Shown: positions 10,976-21,482 of the stretch, in pieces
Position numbering within the stretch: the first letter of the stretch is position 1
How the letters are laid out: each line of letters starts with the position of its first letter
Assembly (NCBI RefSeq): GCF_002234675.1
Contig: NC_019879.2
Coordinates: forward strand, 5,709,325 to 5,773,324
Direction of reading: 5' to 3'
DNA length: 64,000 nucleotides
Source: Oryzias latipes
Lineage: Eukaryota > Chordata > Actinopteri > Beloniformes > Adrianichthyidae
Notes under the pieces: generated by a model
Seen by the model: the letters and a program-made list of their open reading frames with translations, nothing else
The model's database searches: none
Told to the model about the DNA's origin: nothing
Program-made: the position numbers and the translations under genes

Positions 10976-13189
10976 TACAATGTCAGTGTGGTTGATGTCG
11001 CCCTCTCTGATCATTTCTGTGTATTCTTTGACCTGTCTGTTACTCCCAAACCACCGCCTGGCCCTGCAGTTGTCCAAAGGAGACAAATAAATGAGAGCAC
11101 TAGGGCACAGTTTGTAGAAATGATAAACCCTGAAAACGCCTCTGGTGCCAATGTTGATGAAATGCTGAATTCTGTTACTTCTAGCATCTTGAATGTTCTG
11201 GATGCCATTGCCCCTATGAAGGTTAAATTGAGAAAACATAGACAGAAAGCTCCCTGGAGGAACGATGATCTAGTCAGGGCACAGAAACAACAGTGCCGCA
11301 GAGCTGAGCGAAAGTGGCTCAAGTCAAAACTCCAGGTTCATTATGAAATGTATAAGGGGGAGTTGTACGCTTACAACCAGATCTTATGCAGAACAAGAGA
11401 AAGGTACTTCTCTGAAATCATTGGAAGTTGCAGCAACAACTCTCGTGTCCTGTTCACAACAGTAAACAGATTAACTAACCCTCCAACCCAGCTACCAATA
11501 GAACTGGTTTGCACACCTAAATGTAATGAGTTTGCTGTATTTTTTAATGACAAGGTTCAGGGCATTAAAAAAGCCATCAACTCCACAACACATATAACTA
11601 TCGAACGGCCACCTACTCACTCTAAGCTGACTCACTTTGTACCTGTCACTGACCAAACTGTCCAAGAGACCATCACCCGTCTGAGCTCGTCTACATGCTG
11701 CCTTGATGTGTTACCCACTAGATTTCTAAAGTCTGTCCTGAACAGTGTGTTGCCATCAATTACTCAAATAGTTAACATGTCTCTTCAATCTGGAATATTT
11801 CCAGAGGCCTTAAAAACTGCAGTCATTAAACCTCTCCTGAAGAAAAACGGTCTTGATCCCACTGTACTGAATAATTACAGACCTATCTCTAATCTGCCAT
11901 TTTTAGGAAAAGTCCTTGAAAAAGTTGTCTACCAACAGCTCACTGATTTTCTCTTATTAAACAATTCATTTGATGTTTTCCAGTCAGGTTTTAGACCCCA
12001 TCATAGCACAGAAACTGCTCTTATCAAGGTAACCAACGACATCCGCCTGAACACTGATGATGGCAAAGTCACTGTCTTAATCCTGCTAGACCTGAGTGCT
12101 GCCTTTGATACTGTTGATCATGGGATCCTTTTGCACAGACTCCAAGACTGGGTTGGCATCTCTGGATCTGCCCTAAGTTGGCTCAAGTCTTATCTAGAAG
12201 ACAGGAAATATTTTGTTGAAATTGGGAGTTGTGTCTCAGACTACATGGCCTTGACTTGTGGTTTGCCCCAGGGATCGATCCTGGGACCCCTTCTGTTCAA
12301 CCTCTACATGCTGCCACTAGGGCAGTTAATACGCAGTAATAACATATCTTATCACAACTATGCAGATGATACTCAGATCTATGTGTCACTGACAACAGGT
12401 GAATATGGGCCGGTGGATTCACTCAGCCACTGCCTCCAACAGATCAGTGCGTGGATGCAGAACAACTTTCTCCAGCTAAACTCAAACAAGACCGAAGTTA
12501 TTGTTTTTGGCCCACAGAAACAAAGAGAAAGTCTCAGCAGCTACCTTCATTCTCTGTCTCTTAAACCCTCAAATCAAGTCAGAAATCTAGGGGTAATCAT
12601 GGACTCTGACCTGAACTTTAACAGCCATATCAAGTCAGTAACATCAGCGGCATTTTACCATCTGAAAAACATTGCCAAAATCAAAAACATAGTGTCAAAG
12701 CCAGACCTGGAGATACTTATTCATGCATTTGTCTCCAGCAGGTTAGACTACTGTAACGGCCTGCTCACCGGCCTCTCCAAACGAGCTGTAAAACAGCTTC
12801 AGTACATCCAGAATGCTGCTGCTCGAGTCCTGACCAGAACCAGGAAGTATGATCACATTAGTCCTGTGCTCAGGTCTCTGCACTGGCTCCCTGTACCTCA
12901 AAGAATAGACTTCAAAGCAGCTCTGCTTGTGTACAAGTCTCTCCATGGCCGAGCACCAAAGTACATCTCTGACATGTTAGTGCCATATGAACCATCTCGT
13001 ACTCTGAGGACCTCAGGGGCCGGCCTCCTATTGATTCCCAGAGTCAGAACTAAACAAGGGGAATCAGCGTTTCAATATTCTGCAGCTAAAATCTGGAACA
13101 GCCTCCCTGAATTCGTAAGACAGGCCTCTTCTGTGTTCATGTTCAAATCTAGACTTAAAACATTTCTGTTTAGCCGTGTATATGACTGA
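10976..13189 (+). CDS. L2-type ORF2: end of endonuclease plus complete reverse transcriptase
   Basis: One open frame of about 737 codons with no internal stop. It opens inside the endonuclease C-terminus ('[15 protein letters not shown]') with no native start codon. RT follows: '[19 protein letters not shown]', '[11 protein letters not shown]', '[20 protein letters not shown]' and the catalytic 'YADDTQIY' near 12358-12381. The usual C-terminal block follows ('RLDYCNGLL', '[12 protein letters not shown]', '[13 protein letters not shown]', '[10 protein letters not shown]'). RT copies LINE RNA at the target site. The intact frame suggests a fairly young insertion, but loss of the 5' end makes it immobile on its own. 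Confidence 0.9.
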   Translation, partial: YNVSVVDVALSDHFCVFFDLSVTPKPPPGPAVVQRRQINESTRAQFVEMINPENASGANVDEMLNSVTSSILNVLDAIAPMKVKLRKHRQKAPWRNDDLVRAQKQQCRRAERKWLKSKLQVHYEMYKGELYAYNQILCRTRERYFSEIIGSCSNNSRVLFTTVNRLTNPPTQLPIELVCTPKCNEFAVFFNDKVQGIKKAINSTTHITIERPPTHSKLTHFVPVTDQTVQETITRLSSSTCCLDVLPTRFLKSVLNSVLPSITQIVNMSLQSGIFPEALKTAVIKPLLKKNGLDPTVLNNYRPISNLPFLGKVLEKVVYQQLTDFLLLNNSFDVFQSGFRPHHSTETALIKVTNDIRLNTDDGKVTVLILLDLSAAFDTVDHGILLHRLQDWVGISGSALSWLKSYLEDRKYFVEIGSCVSDYMALTCGLPQGSILGPLLFNLYMLPLGQLIRSNNISYHNYADDTQIYVSLTTGEYGPVDSLSHCLQQISAWMQNNFLQLNSNKTEVIVFGPQKQRESLSSYLHSLSLKPSNQVRNLGVIMDSDLNFNSHIKSVTSAAFYHLKNIAKIKNIVSKPDLEILIHAFVSSRLDYCNGLLTGLSKRAVKQLQYIQNAAARVLTRTRKYDHISPVLRSLHWLPVPQRIDFKAALLVYKSLHGRAPKYISDMLVPYEPSRTLRTSGAGLLLIPRVRTKQGESAFQYSAAKIWNSLPEFVRQASSVFMFKSRLKTFLFSRVYD

Positions 13190-13406
13190 AAGGTCCTATC
13201 TGCACTTTTCTTTCCTTTCCTTCCTTTATTTTTAAATCAGTTTTCAAATTTTTTTTTCTTTTCTTTTCTTTTAAAGTAAATTTTATGTTGATTATTTCTA
13301 TGATGTATTGTGATTTTAATGCATTCTTCTGTTTTGTGAAGCACCTTGAACTACTTTGTGTATGAATTGTGCTATACAAATAAACTTGCCTTGCCTTGCC
13401 TTGCCT
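10976..13406 (+). mobile_element. L2-clade LINE, 5'-truncated, inserted in the minus-strand LINE
   Basis: The left junction falls in 'tttgctct' and the right junction resumes at 'tctgtaggcaaactgc', so the host reads 'tttgctctgtaggcaaac' without it and any TSD is about 3 bases. The 3' end has the 'tgctatacaaataaa' motif followed by repeated 'cttgc' units (13382-13406), typical of L2-type tails. A solo copy of the same tail lies at 15022-15099. Confidence 0.9.
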
Positions 13407-14410
13407 CTGTAGGCAAACTGCAGGGGGTCTAGCAGAGTCTCTGTGATGACCTTCAGGTGGTTCAGCACCAGTCGTTCAAAAGATTTCATGACTACCGAGG
13501 TCAGGGCGACTGGTCTGTAGTCATTTAGTCCTGTGACTGGGGACTTTTTGGGGAGTGGAATGATGGTGGAGAGTTTGAGACAAGCAAGTACCACACACAT
13601 CTCTGTTGAAGATCCTGGTGAAGATGGGAGCTAGCTGGTCAGCACAGACTTTCAGGCAGGAGGGAGAGACTCCATCGGGTCCTGGAGCCTTCCTGATCTT
13701 CTGCTTCTGGAACTGTTGAAGCACATCTCGTTCGCAGATCATCAATGCGGATGAGGGGGCAGGTGTGGGGGAGGTTGGGATTGCAGGTAGATCCTGTGTG
13801 CTGGAAATGGTGGCTGAGGGGGAAGGTGAAGTTCTTTTAAACCTTGAGTAGAAGTCGTTAAGTTCCTCAGCCAGGTGGTAACTGTCTGAGGGCCGGGGGG
13901 ATGGCCTCCGGTAGTTGGTGATGGTCTGCAGGCCTTTCCAAACTGCAAAAGACTCGTTGGCAGAAAACTGGTGTGTCAACTTTGCAGTGTAGGGCCTCTT
14001 TGCAGCCTTGATCTCCTCTGTTAGCTTATTCCTGGCCTGCTTATACCGTTCCCGATCTCCACTCCTGTAGGCCTCTTGTTTGTCCTGACGTAGTTGGCTC
14101 AGTTTAGCAGTTAACCATGGTTTGTTGTTGTTGTATGTGCAGACCATCTCATCACAGTCTTCACTATGGGCTTAGCTGATGTCAGCTTTTGCCTATAGGT
14201 TGGGAAGAGATAGACTAGGCAGTGGTCGGAAAGTCCCAGGGCAGCGCGGGAAACAGAGTGATATGCGTCCTTTATTGTTGTGTAGCAGTGGTTCAAAATG
14301 TTCGAGCCTCTGGTGGGACAAGTCACGTGCTGTCTGTATTTGGGTATTTCAACTTTGAGGTTTGCTCTGTTAAAATCCCCGAGTATAATCACCAGGGGCC
14401 AGTTGTTCAA

Positions 14411-14660
14411 AGGTAAGCTGATCGAATTTTGGTGATCGGATTGGATCAAATCTTGAAAATGGGTTGTTCAAAAGGGAAAGAAGGAATCTGAAATCAGATT
14501 AGATCACAGAATCCAATCCTAGTTCTTATCTGGATCAAACCTTCAGTTTGTGTTGTTCAAAACTTGTCAGTAGGATTTGGATAACTTTGATCCAAAAAAA
14601 CTGGATTATCCTGATCCCAACAGGGGGTAGGATTTAAAGGTGGATTCCAGGAGGGAAATG
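14411..14660. mobile_element. Possible Harbinger-like MITE fragment
   Basis: Starts near GGCCAGTTGTTCAAA and repeats 'ttgttcaaa' and 'ggatcaaa/tggatcaaac' motifs several times; no coding frame. It abuts the 5' edge of the minus-strand LINE. The superfamily is a guess from the terminal style. Confidence 0.35.
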
Positions 14661-15021
14661 TAGAAAAACTTTAAAATTTGTCAAATAATATATTTGTTTC
14701 ATTTAGTGTTTATACTTTTATTCATATTTTGCACTTGACTTGTGTAACCGTTGTAATAGTGATAAAGTAGATATGGTAGACATAGGCTACCAATTTAGCT
14801 ATTCAGTAAAGTAAAAACAATGAAATACGAAATAATCCCCGAAACAAATTTCAATAACAAACAAAAATAATATATTCAATTCATCACTGTATATTAATTT
14901 CAAAGAAACAATCATCAAAGATGATGAAAAGATGGGAAAAAAAAGGTTTTTTTGGGTGTGAATGAGAGTGCATGTGTAAATGGAGCGAACTTGTTCAAAG
15001 CAGCGGGCAGCTGGAAATCTT
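14661..15021. other. No supported feature
   Basis: AT-rich sequence; the minus-strand open frame across it has no recognisable domain. Confidence 0.4.
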
Positions 15022-15099
15022 GCATTTTCCTGTTTTGTGAAGCACTTTGAATTACTTTGTGTATGAATTGTGCGACACAAATAAACTTGCCTTGCCTTT
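15022..15099 (+). repeat. Solo L2 3' tail
   Basis: 'ttttgtgaagcactttgaa' through 'aaataaacttgccttgcc' matches 13330-13400 of the L2 above almost base for base. It is a severely 5'-truncated L2 copy. Confidence 0.85.
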
Positions 15100-15109
15100 A
15101 TAAACCTGC

Positions 15110-16135
15110 TGCATTGGATCCAGCCATCTGCCTGTTGTTGGTGACAGAATACTTCACCATACATGGATCCAGCAGCAGGAGTTCCTAGCCCTACAAACCT
15201 GGCGGGGTTTGCTACTTTGTTGCTGGAGCACAGTTGACGGCTCCATCGTCTAATTTCTGCAGCCGAAGCCATAAAAAGCCTAAAAAGCAACCCGCCTTTC
15301 AGAGGTTGGCTCAACCCTTCCTGGTTCTAATCGACCACAAGAACCTGGAGCACATAAAGTCAGCTAAGCGGTTATACACACGGCAGTATTTTCAGTCCCT
15401 GTTTTTCTCATGATTTTACTTCCAGAATATCCATATCAACCAGGGTACAAGAAAGGAAAGGCTCATGTACTGTCTCACTTATACGACACCACTCATCCAT
15501 TATCCTAGCTCGTGTTGGGTTGGACAAAAATAACAGAGTTGTCTGAAACCCATGCCAATTACATTGGCAATGGGTTCTTCACCTTGTTCATGACTTAACT
15601 GCAGCAGACCCAGGCATAGCCAACACACAAGCCTTAACTGCAAGTTCCTTCTGGTGGCCCACGCTACAGGCAGACATTGCTCAGTATGTAACACGATGTG
15701 CATCCTGCCAAATGGATAAGTCACCTCGACAGCTTCTGGCCGGCCGCCTGCATCCACTGCCCATACCACGACATCCCTGGTTGCACATTGCAGTGGACTT
15801 CATTACAGTTCTGCCCCATTCGAGAGGTAACACCACCATAATTTCTGTTATTGATTGTTTTTCTAAATGTTGCCAGCTGATCCTATCGCTTAAGCTGCCC
15901 ACAGCACTGGAAAAGGCAGAACCACTCATTGAACACATGTTCCGCCAATATGGTCTCCCAGAGGACACCGTGTCAGACTGTGGCCCCCAGTTCCCCTTAG
16001 TGTGTGGGGCACAAGATGTGCAAGGGTCTGGGCATAAATTTGAGTCTCACCTCTGGCTACCACCCTCAGTCCAATGGACAAGTGGAGCGCCTGAACCAGG
16101 GGATCACTTGGTTTCTCCGCATGTACTGTAGTCAA
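15110..16135 (+). pseudogene. Ty3/gypsy remnant: gag start joined to RNase H and integrase
   Basis: A 'tggtgacagaatac' primer-binding-site-like stretch precedes an ATG at 15163 (MDPAAGVPSP, gag-like). After about 50 codons the sequence jumps to RNase H ('LVLIDHKNLEHIKSAKRL', near 15320-15370), then to a broken integrase. The integrase runs through 15712-16131: 'HIAVDFITVLPHSRGN' (first Asp), 'DTVSDCGPQF' (second Asp), and, after a frameshift, '[18 protein letters not shown]' (Glu) at 16004-16192. Protease and most of RT are missing, so a large internal deletion is likely. No LTRs recognised. Confidence 0.8.
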
Positions 16136-16189
16136 CATCAGTATAAGAATATAAAAATGGAATCCAAGAAATCACATTGTACAATATCT

Positions 16190-16200
16190 TAAGAATTTAT
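16190..16200 (-). promoter_or_regulatory. Candidate polyadenylation signal of the 366-residue gene
   Basis: Plus-strand TTTATT (minus AATAAA) about 210 bases past the stop codon at 16412, next to the gypsy remnant edge. Confidence 0.4.
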
Positions 16201-16411
16201 TTGTATAATGGAGCAGAAAAGGATAAGAAAAGTTCACTTCAATACTTAGTGATGTAACCCTGGCTGGCTATGATGGAGGCCAGTGGTTTCCTGTAGGTTT
16301 TCAGCACACTGTAGCTGCTATTTCTTCCATTCAGTTTAGCATCTCTGCAACACTGTGTGTACCAACATCATCCACCAAATCAGCCCCTTTTTCAAGAAAG
16401 TATCAAGTGTT

Positions 16412-18423
16412 TCAGTAATAATCTTCATTTGAATGATTGCCACACAGAGCTATTTTATCCTTCAACCTCATTTGGTTGTTTCTCATGTCCCACATGATCC
16501 TTTCCATGTTCTTAGAGTGGAGCAGGTCGTCTCTGTTCACCAGTCCCAGAGCTACTATCATTTCCTCCATCACGTTCAACACAGGCTCCAGAAGGATCAG
16601 ACGGCGGGTCTGCAGCTCTGCCACACTCCCCACTCCACACAGCAGCCCCAGTTGATGGACAGCTCTTCTAGTTTTACTCTGAAAGTCTGCAACAGTTGAT
16701 CGCGTCACAGACACGCTTTGCAGTTTGAGCCTAGTTTCACGAATCCTCCTATTGGCCTCTTGGATGTCGGTCTGAGCTTGAGAGGTGAGTCCCTCATAGC
16801 GGGACACTTGATTGGAGTAGGACGTTATCTGAGATTCACACCTCTCTATCTCACTGCGAGCTATGTCTACCCGTTTAGAGGCTGAGTCTACATCAATCTG
16901 ACCAACAATAGCCATGACTGCCCCTGAAAAAGAGACACTAATCAGACTGAAATACTCCATATTAAACTTTCTGTTGGTGGATGTTGTTCAGTGGATTTAC
17001 TTACCAGGAATCAATCCCACAATTGGAATAAGCAACAAGCCAACTCCAACATTTCTGATTGTCTCTGCTTCATCTCTTTTCCGTCTCATGTTGCACAGAG
17101 TTGTTTCTGCAGACTGCAGGTTGCGTTTCTCAGTCCTCAGAGCTTCATTGTAACTCTGCAAAGAAGACCTGAGAGATTCCAGTTCGAGTGTCAAGTCTTT
17201 TAGTTCACCTTCTCTCCTCTTCCTCTGTTCCTCTAAAGAACTTTGCTCTGCAGTCAGACTCTCAATCTCCTCATCAAGGGGCTGCAGTTCTCCAACAGCT
17301 ATCTGCTCTGACTCTTCTAGGTGCTGCTTCATGTCCTGGATCTCTTGTCTGATGTTATCAAATGTCTGACATCCAGGAAGAACGATGTCAGAGTTCATAC
17401 TGAGAAGCATCTCTGACAGCTTGTTGAGGGATTGGAGACCTCTCAGCAGAGGTCCTGACTTCCTCAGAGCCAGGGAGTTCAGGTCTGTGCGCCGTGTCAA
17501 ACTGCAGAGAAGAAGAGAACAGAAAGTCCAACACAGGCCAAAAGACTAAGAAACAAACAAAAGGATAGACTACAAATGATCTTTTACCTATTTAAGTTGG
17601 AAAAAATAAAGACATCTTATCATCAGTAAATAAAGCTTTTTTGTAAGGACCAATGACAACAATTGAGGTGAGCTTGCTCTGGCCTTGGCTCTCCCAAACA
17701 TGTCCACTTCTACAGAGTGTGAAAGGTGGCTGTAATGTGGAGGACGGCCCTCTGCTGGTGCTCGTCCCACTTTTGGCGTCGTCTTGCTAACCCCCTCCCC
17801 TCCTGTGCACATTCTGGTACGGGCGCACCTCCCATCGCTGCTGCCTCCTGAGCAGTCCACGCGTGCCCCTCCAGCCGACCACTCCACCAGATGTACATGT
17901 GTTTTTATGTGTATTGTGCTTCTGTGTTAAGATTTTTTTTTCCTGTGTATGAACATAGTATGCAGTGTGGTGATGCACACTACCACCAATAAGCACATCC
18001 CCTTATTGTAACCCATCCACTCCCACACTGAGCAAAGGCCAGATGCTCTGCATTCAGCCCTGAACTGTTTGCATATTTCTGTCGTCTGTCTGATCTTCTT
18101 TGGGTTGAACTGAAACATAATTTTGTGTGCCCGTTAAAGCTGTGCCTATGACAAAAACATGAATCTAGACCCATGAAATAATTTCAACATGGATCAGCCA
18201 AATATACAGTAGCCAACGTTTTTCTGCTAAAGATCAGCTTGAACAGCTTTTCCATTCAAATCTAATCTGTATTGTTCCTTAAAGAAGCCTCTCAAAGTTT
18301 GTGAAGCTATAGTTTAAATGAGGTTGTTTACCTGGCAAAGTGAAGCATCCGTGACAGGTCGAGGGTTAACAGTGTTTCTTGAAAGTATTTGATCATCATC
18401 ATGGTAAATGTCCTTAAGGCCAT
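16412..18423 (-). CDS. Uncharacterised coiled-coil protein with central hydrophobic segment, 366 residues
   Basis: Three coding exons join in frame on the minus strand: 18423-18332, 17501-17005 and 16923-16412 (phases 2 and 1, GT/AG at every boundary). The ATG at 18423 sits just after an acceptor (tttaaaccttcag) and starts MALRTFTMMMIKYFQETLL; the same start is conserved in a duplicated exon at 19469. Residues about 75-180 are a long charged coiled coil. 181-206 are hydrophobic (VGVGLLLIPIVGLIPG then AVMAIVG), with exons 2 and 3 joining in the middle. Residues 207-270 are a second coiled coil, and the protein ends in NEDYY. The coil, hydrophobic turn, coil layout resembles alpha-helical membrane-inserting proteins, but I recognise no named family. 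No signal peptide is evident. A similar layout and acidic-YY end occur in the 681-residue protein at 33909. Confidence 0.75.
17520..18331 (-). other. Intron 1 of the 366-residue gene
   Basis: Between donor CAG|GTAAAC at 18332/18331 and acceptor ctgcag at 17502-17504. No repeat or inner exon recognised; the small frames here are spurious. Confidence 0.6.
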
Positions 18424-18608
18424 GCTGAAGGTTTAAAACAAAGGTCACAGTTCAAACCCAGAAATAAATACACTGGGAAAGAATCCCCACAGTTACATCT
18501 TACTTGAGCCAGTTATGTAAGGGTTAATGGCCGAGGAAGTGTGCGGTTACTACTATTTAACGCACGCCATGGAAGCCTGAACCGTCCGACGCGAAGCTGT
18601 GTGTTTAC

Positions 18609-18773
18609 CTCATCCTTGTCATCTTCCAAAAAGTTCAATTCTTCCGGTGACACTTCCTTGTGTCTCCTCTCCCTCTTTTGATGTTCTTGTCTCTCTTTCT
18701 CTGTGGCTGCATCCCAGTCATCAAAATTATCAAATTCACCGAACAAGTTAAAAGAAACAACGAAATCAATCAT
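18609..18773 (-). other. Candidate 5' exon or upstream coding exon
   Basis: ATG at 18773 opens 55 codons (MIDFVVSFNLFGEFDNFDDW, then a charged Glu/Arg/Lys-rich stretch ending DDKDE) up to a donor GAG|GTAAAC. Spliced to the exon at 18424 it would read out of frame with the 366-residue protein, so it is either an upstream ORF, an exon of another transcript, or the start of an unrelated small gene. It lies just downstream (minus) of a CCAAT/ETS-type promoter. Confidence 0.4.
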
Positions 18774-18839
18774 GTCTTTTGCTGTGTTGTTGTAAACTGT
18801 GAAATAACGTCTTTTAACGTATGTTTTAAGTTTATTCTA

Positions 18840-19012
18840 GCGCAGTGATATGTGACCGGAACTTCTTTTTTCACCGTGCGGTTATCAGATTTTAACGCAT
18901 ACCCAGCAGCCAATCAGAATCGAGTATTCACCCGGACCATGGTATAAAATTTAGTTTAAAAGCTGCAGATCTGGTCATCAGTTCAAAACGTGACAAGATT
19001 TAAAAATCTGTA
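18840..19012. promoter_or_regulatory. Candidate bidirectional promoter
   Basis: Plus strand: CCAAT box (ccaatcagaat, near 18910), TATAAAA near 18942, then a stretch ending in a donor-like ctg|taagt/CT|GTAAGTTG at 19010. Minus strand: inverted CCAAT (gattggctg) and a CCGGAAC ETS-like site (gaccggaac near 18855) upstream of the exon at 18773. Inferred from motifs only. Confidence 0.4.
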
Positions 19013-19376
19013 AGTTGATTTTTCTTTATTATTACATAATTGATAAACATGGTGCAACATAGTGACAATGGGACATTTTTCCTACGCAATGCAGTGACTG
19101 AAGGGATCATCTGAAAATGTTGTAAGGGCTAAATATGGATATCTTTTTCCTGCCTTGTGGTCATTGTTGATAATTGTGAGAAATCATTAAAGTGATTAAT
19201 CTTTTCACATATATGAGTATCACTAATCATTATTAATAAATAACTAAAAGAAAACTGAGCACATTTTTTATTCAAACTGAAAGCCCTTCGTTTAACTCAG
19301 TACTCATGAAGTAGCTTTCAGTTTCAAAATGATTGTTGACTCCTGCTTGAGGCCAAAATCTCAGAGGCTTGTTTAC

Positions 19377-19469
19377 CTGGCATAGTGAAGCAACCGTGAC
19401 AGGCCGAGGGTCAAAGGTGTTTCTTGAAAATATTTGATTATCATCGTGGTAAACGTCCTCATGGCCATG
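19377..19469 (-). other. Duplicated start exon of the 366-residue gene
   Basis: The reverse complement is a near copy of 18332-18424 with the same acceptor, the same ATG (19468) and the same CAG|GTAAAC donor and phase. It encodes MAMRTFTTMIIKYFQETPL and on to HYA plus AG. Homology extends into the flanking intron to 'ggctcaa|gtaagatg' (about 18507 and 19556). It could splice to 17501 as an alternative first coding exon, or be a leftover of tandem duplication. Confidence 0.65.
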
Positions 19470-19975
19470 CTGAAGGTTTAAAACAAAAGTCACAGTTCAA
19501 ACCCAGAAATAAATACACAAAGAAAGAATCCCCACAATGACATCTTACTTGAGCCTTATGATTTGATCGGTCCTCCTCTCTGCAGATGTGTCTCTGCTTC
19601 AAACTGCTCAAATAAATCAGTGAGGAAAGACCTCTGTCAGTCTGTGCTAAAGGAAAGCTTATCTGCTTCCTAAGCTAAATTAGTTGCAGTTAATGATTCG
19701 CATGGACGTTTTCTAAAGCCACAACCACTTTATTTGGAATTCAACTGTCAACATTTTTCTCCTGCAGTCAATACAGAACAGTTTTTCCTCTTTTCATTTA
19801 GACCACATTTATTCATACCTGAGACACACAATGTTTTCAATGACAGCTTAGAGAAATATATGAGAGAGAAGAAAAAAAATGTTCCAAGTTTCTCATGTTC
19901 CAAGAGAAACTCTTTCTTCTAGTTCTGATCATGCAAAGTAAAAGGTTTGAACCCCAAAGACAGCTGTCTTACCTG

Positions 19976-20219
19976 AAACCTTCCGGGAGCTGCTCTGCTC
20001 TCTCTGCTTCTGCAGCGCCAGTCTGTCCTCAGCCAGAACATCCAGGCGGTCCACTGATTTAGGGGAAATGGGTCTGGGAGGGGTCTGAATTTTGGACATG
20101 TTTTTTTTCCCAGCGAGCTCATTGAAGAAGTCCTCTGATTTAGGGGAAATGGGTGAGGGAGGGGTATAGGGGCTCTGGGTTCTGCACTGTTTTTTCTGCT
20201 TCCACTTTGTCAAATAAAC
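19976..20219 (-). other. Candidate exon with Pro/Ser-rich doublet
   Basis: Open from an acceptor (ttgtag at 20220) to a donor (TCAG|GTAAGA at about 19976), 81 codons, no ATG at the start. It holds two copies of a TPPxPISPKS motif, each followed by a short helix-like Asp/Glu/Leu stretch (EDFFNELAG; VDRLDVLAEDR). It is probably an internal exon of a minus-strand gene, possibly upstream of the 366-residue gene. Partners not identified; a hAT insertion lies 390 bases further upstream. Confidence 0.4.
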
Positions 20220-20224
20220 CTACA

Positions 20225-20605
20225 ATAAAAACCTGAATGACTTCTAAAAATACAAGTGTAAATGATGCTAAACTGTTATATATTTGAAACTTCAGTCTAG
20301 GTGGAGCGCCCCCTTTAACGTTACGTTTATGTCCCAGTCGTCCCAGGACCTAAACCATTGCTAAAATCTTGAAGTTATTCATTCTCACATGCTGCTGTCA
20401 CTGTTTGTTATTCATCTTCAAGTTCTGTTCTTGGTTATTTCACTTGTGTCTTTAAGAAAACGTTGCCATCATGAGGTTTTCTCTGCTTTTAAATCCAGAA
20501 AGAATGTTCACTCTAGCAGAAAGTGAAAAATAATACTGTTTAAACATTCATCATTGCTTAAGTGTTTTGGTATTTTGAATTCTTCCTCAAGCTGTTTCTC
20601 TAGAT
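20225..20605. other. No supported feature
   Basis: Sequence between the candidate exon and the hAT TSD (CTCTAGAT at 20598-20605). Nothing recognised. Confidence 0.4.
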
Positions 20606-21025
20606 CAGGGGTCGGCAACCCATGGCTCCGGAGCCACATGTGGCTCTTTCATCCTTCTGTTGTGGCTCCTTGTGACTTTGGAAAATAATGAGTATTTTAT
20701 AATAATAAAATTTTATTTAGTTTGTTCATTTTTCATGGCATTTTAAAGGCGCTGCTGGCTCCGTACGAAGCGCGTGCCACAGCTTCCTTAATAAGCTCGT
20801 ATTTATCGGGTGAGAACTGCAGACGTGCCGCGGGGCAGAGAGCAACTCTCTGATGACAGAGAGTTTGCGCCAGTGTTGCCAGATGGAGTCACAGTTTTCC
20901 AACCCAAAAGTCATTTGAAAAACGCCAGACCCAGCCAAAAACCGCCCAACACAGTTTTTGTTGATGTTTTTTTCTGTACTGGACTGATTTAGCAAAATGA
21001 AAGATTTTTCTAAATAAAAGATAGT

Positions 21026-21482
21026 GTCATGGCTAGCAGGCTTTAGCAGACCCAGATGCTTAACCCGGAAGGATACTCGGCAGACAGAATGGTAGGTTCA
21101 AAGGATTCTTTAATTCTGGAGGCAGAATTAATAGGGGACAAATCCACAGGAGCTGGTTGGAGGTTCTTGTGGGCGAACACCGTGGTCCGAGGATCTTCCA
21201 GCGAGAAGCCAAGACGAGAGGCAGCGAGAGGTGAGTGCGACCGTAGGTCCAAATGACAGCGAGAGTCCTGAGAGGCAGACAGACAGGGGATTAGACAAGG
21301 CAAAGAGACTAGAGCGAGATAGTGCATGGGCGGCCAGTGAAGCACCGAGGAGTACAACGAACTAGCGTCGAGTACAGGTCCTGGTCCTCCTTAAGAGCCT
21401 GGATCCTGATGGCGCTGATGAGGCACAGCCGTTGTCAACAGGTGGATGAGATGACGAGGGCTCAGCCGGGGGCACCGTGACA
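21026..21482 (-). repeat. 3' LTR of the chromovirus
   Basis: Begins (minus) TGTCACGGTGCCCCC and ends CATGACA. Contains GCTAGTTCGTT (minus, 21366-21356), the probable 5' end of the RNA, and encodes the last codons of Pol up to the stop at 21362. Confidence 0.93.

Larger units (their letters stand above)
9630..14410 (-). mobile_element. Rex1/CR1-like LINE, decayed, split by an L2 insertion
   Basis: The minus strand runs from the endonuclease C-terminus ('VIILGDFN' and 'LGLSDHCLVYLFP', 14449-14150) through linker and RT (14147-13407), is broken by the L2 at about 10976-13406, and resumes at 10975. The second half includes RT 'FVDD' in 10811-10338 and the C-terminal 'RLYFLRQFKKFNLPQELL' block (10337-9984). 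It ends in an AGAATCAGAATC-type tail near 9630-9645. Stops and frameshifts (near 13520-13600 and 10830) make it non-functional. Clade is assigned by motif style only. Confidence 0.8.

Noticed and set aside
14799-15314. 171-codon minus-strand open frame
   Set aside because: It crosses the L2 tail and the gypsy gag start in antisense; no domain.
18513-18773. An 86-residue protein reading through the donor at 18609
   Set aside because: A strong GTAAAC donor follows DDKDE and the remaining codons have no conserved character; kept only as a candidate exon.
21043-21357. Open frame repeated at 25808-26152 and 50666-50932
   Set aside because: It is the LTR itself, in the same position in all three LTRs; no start or domain that suggests a protein.
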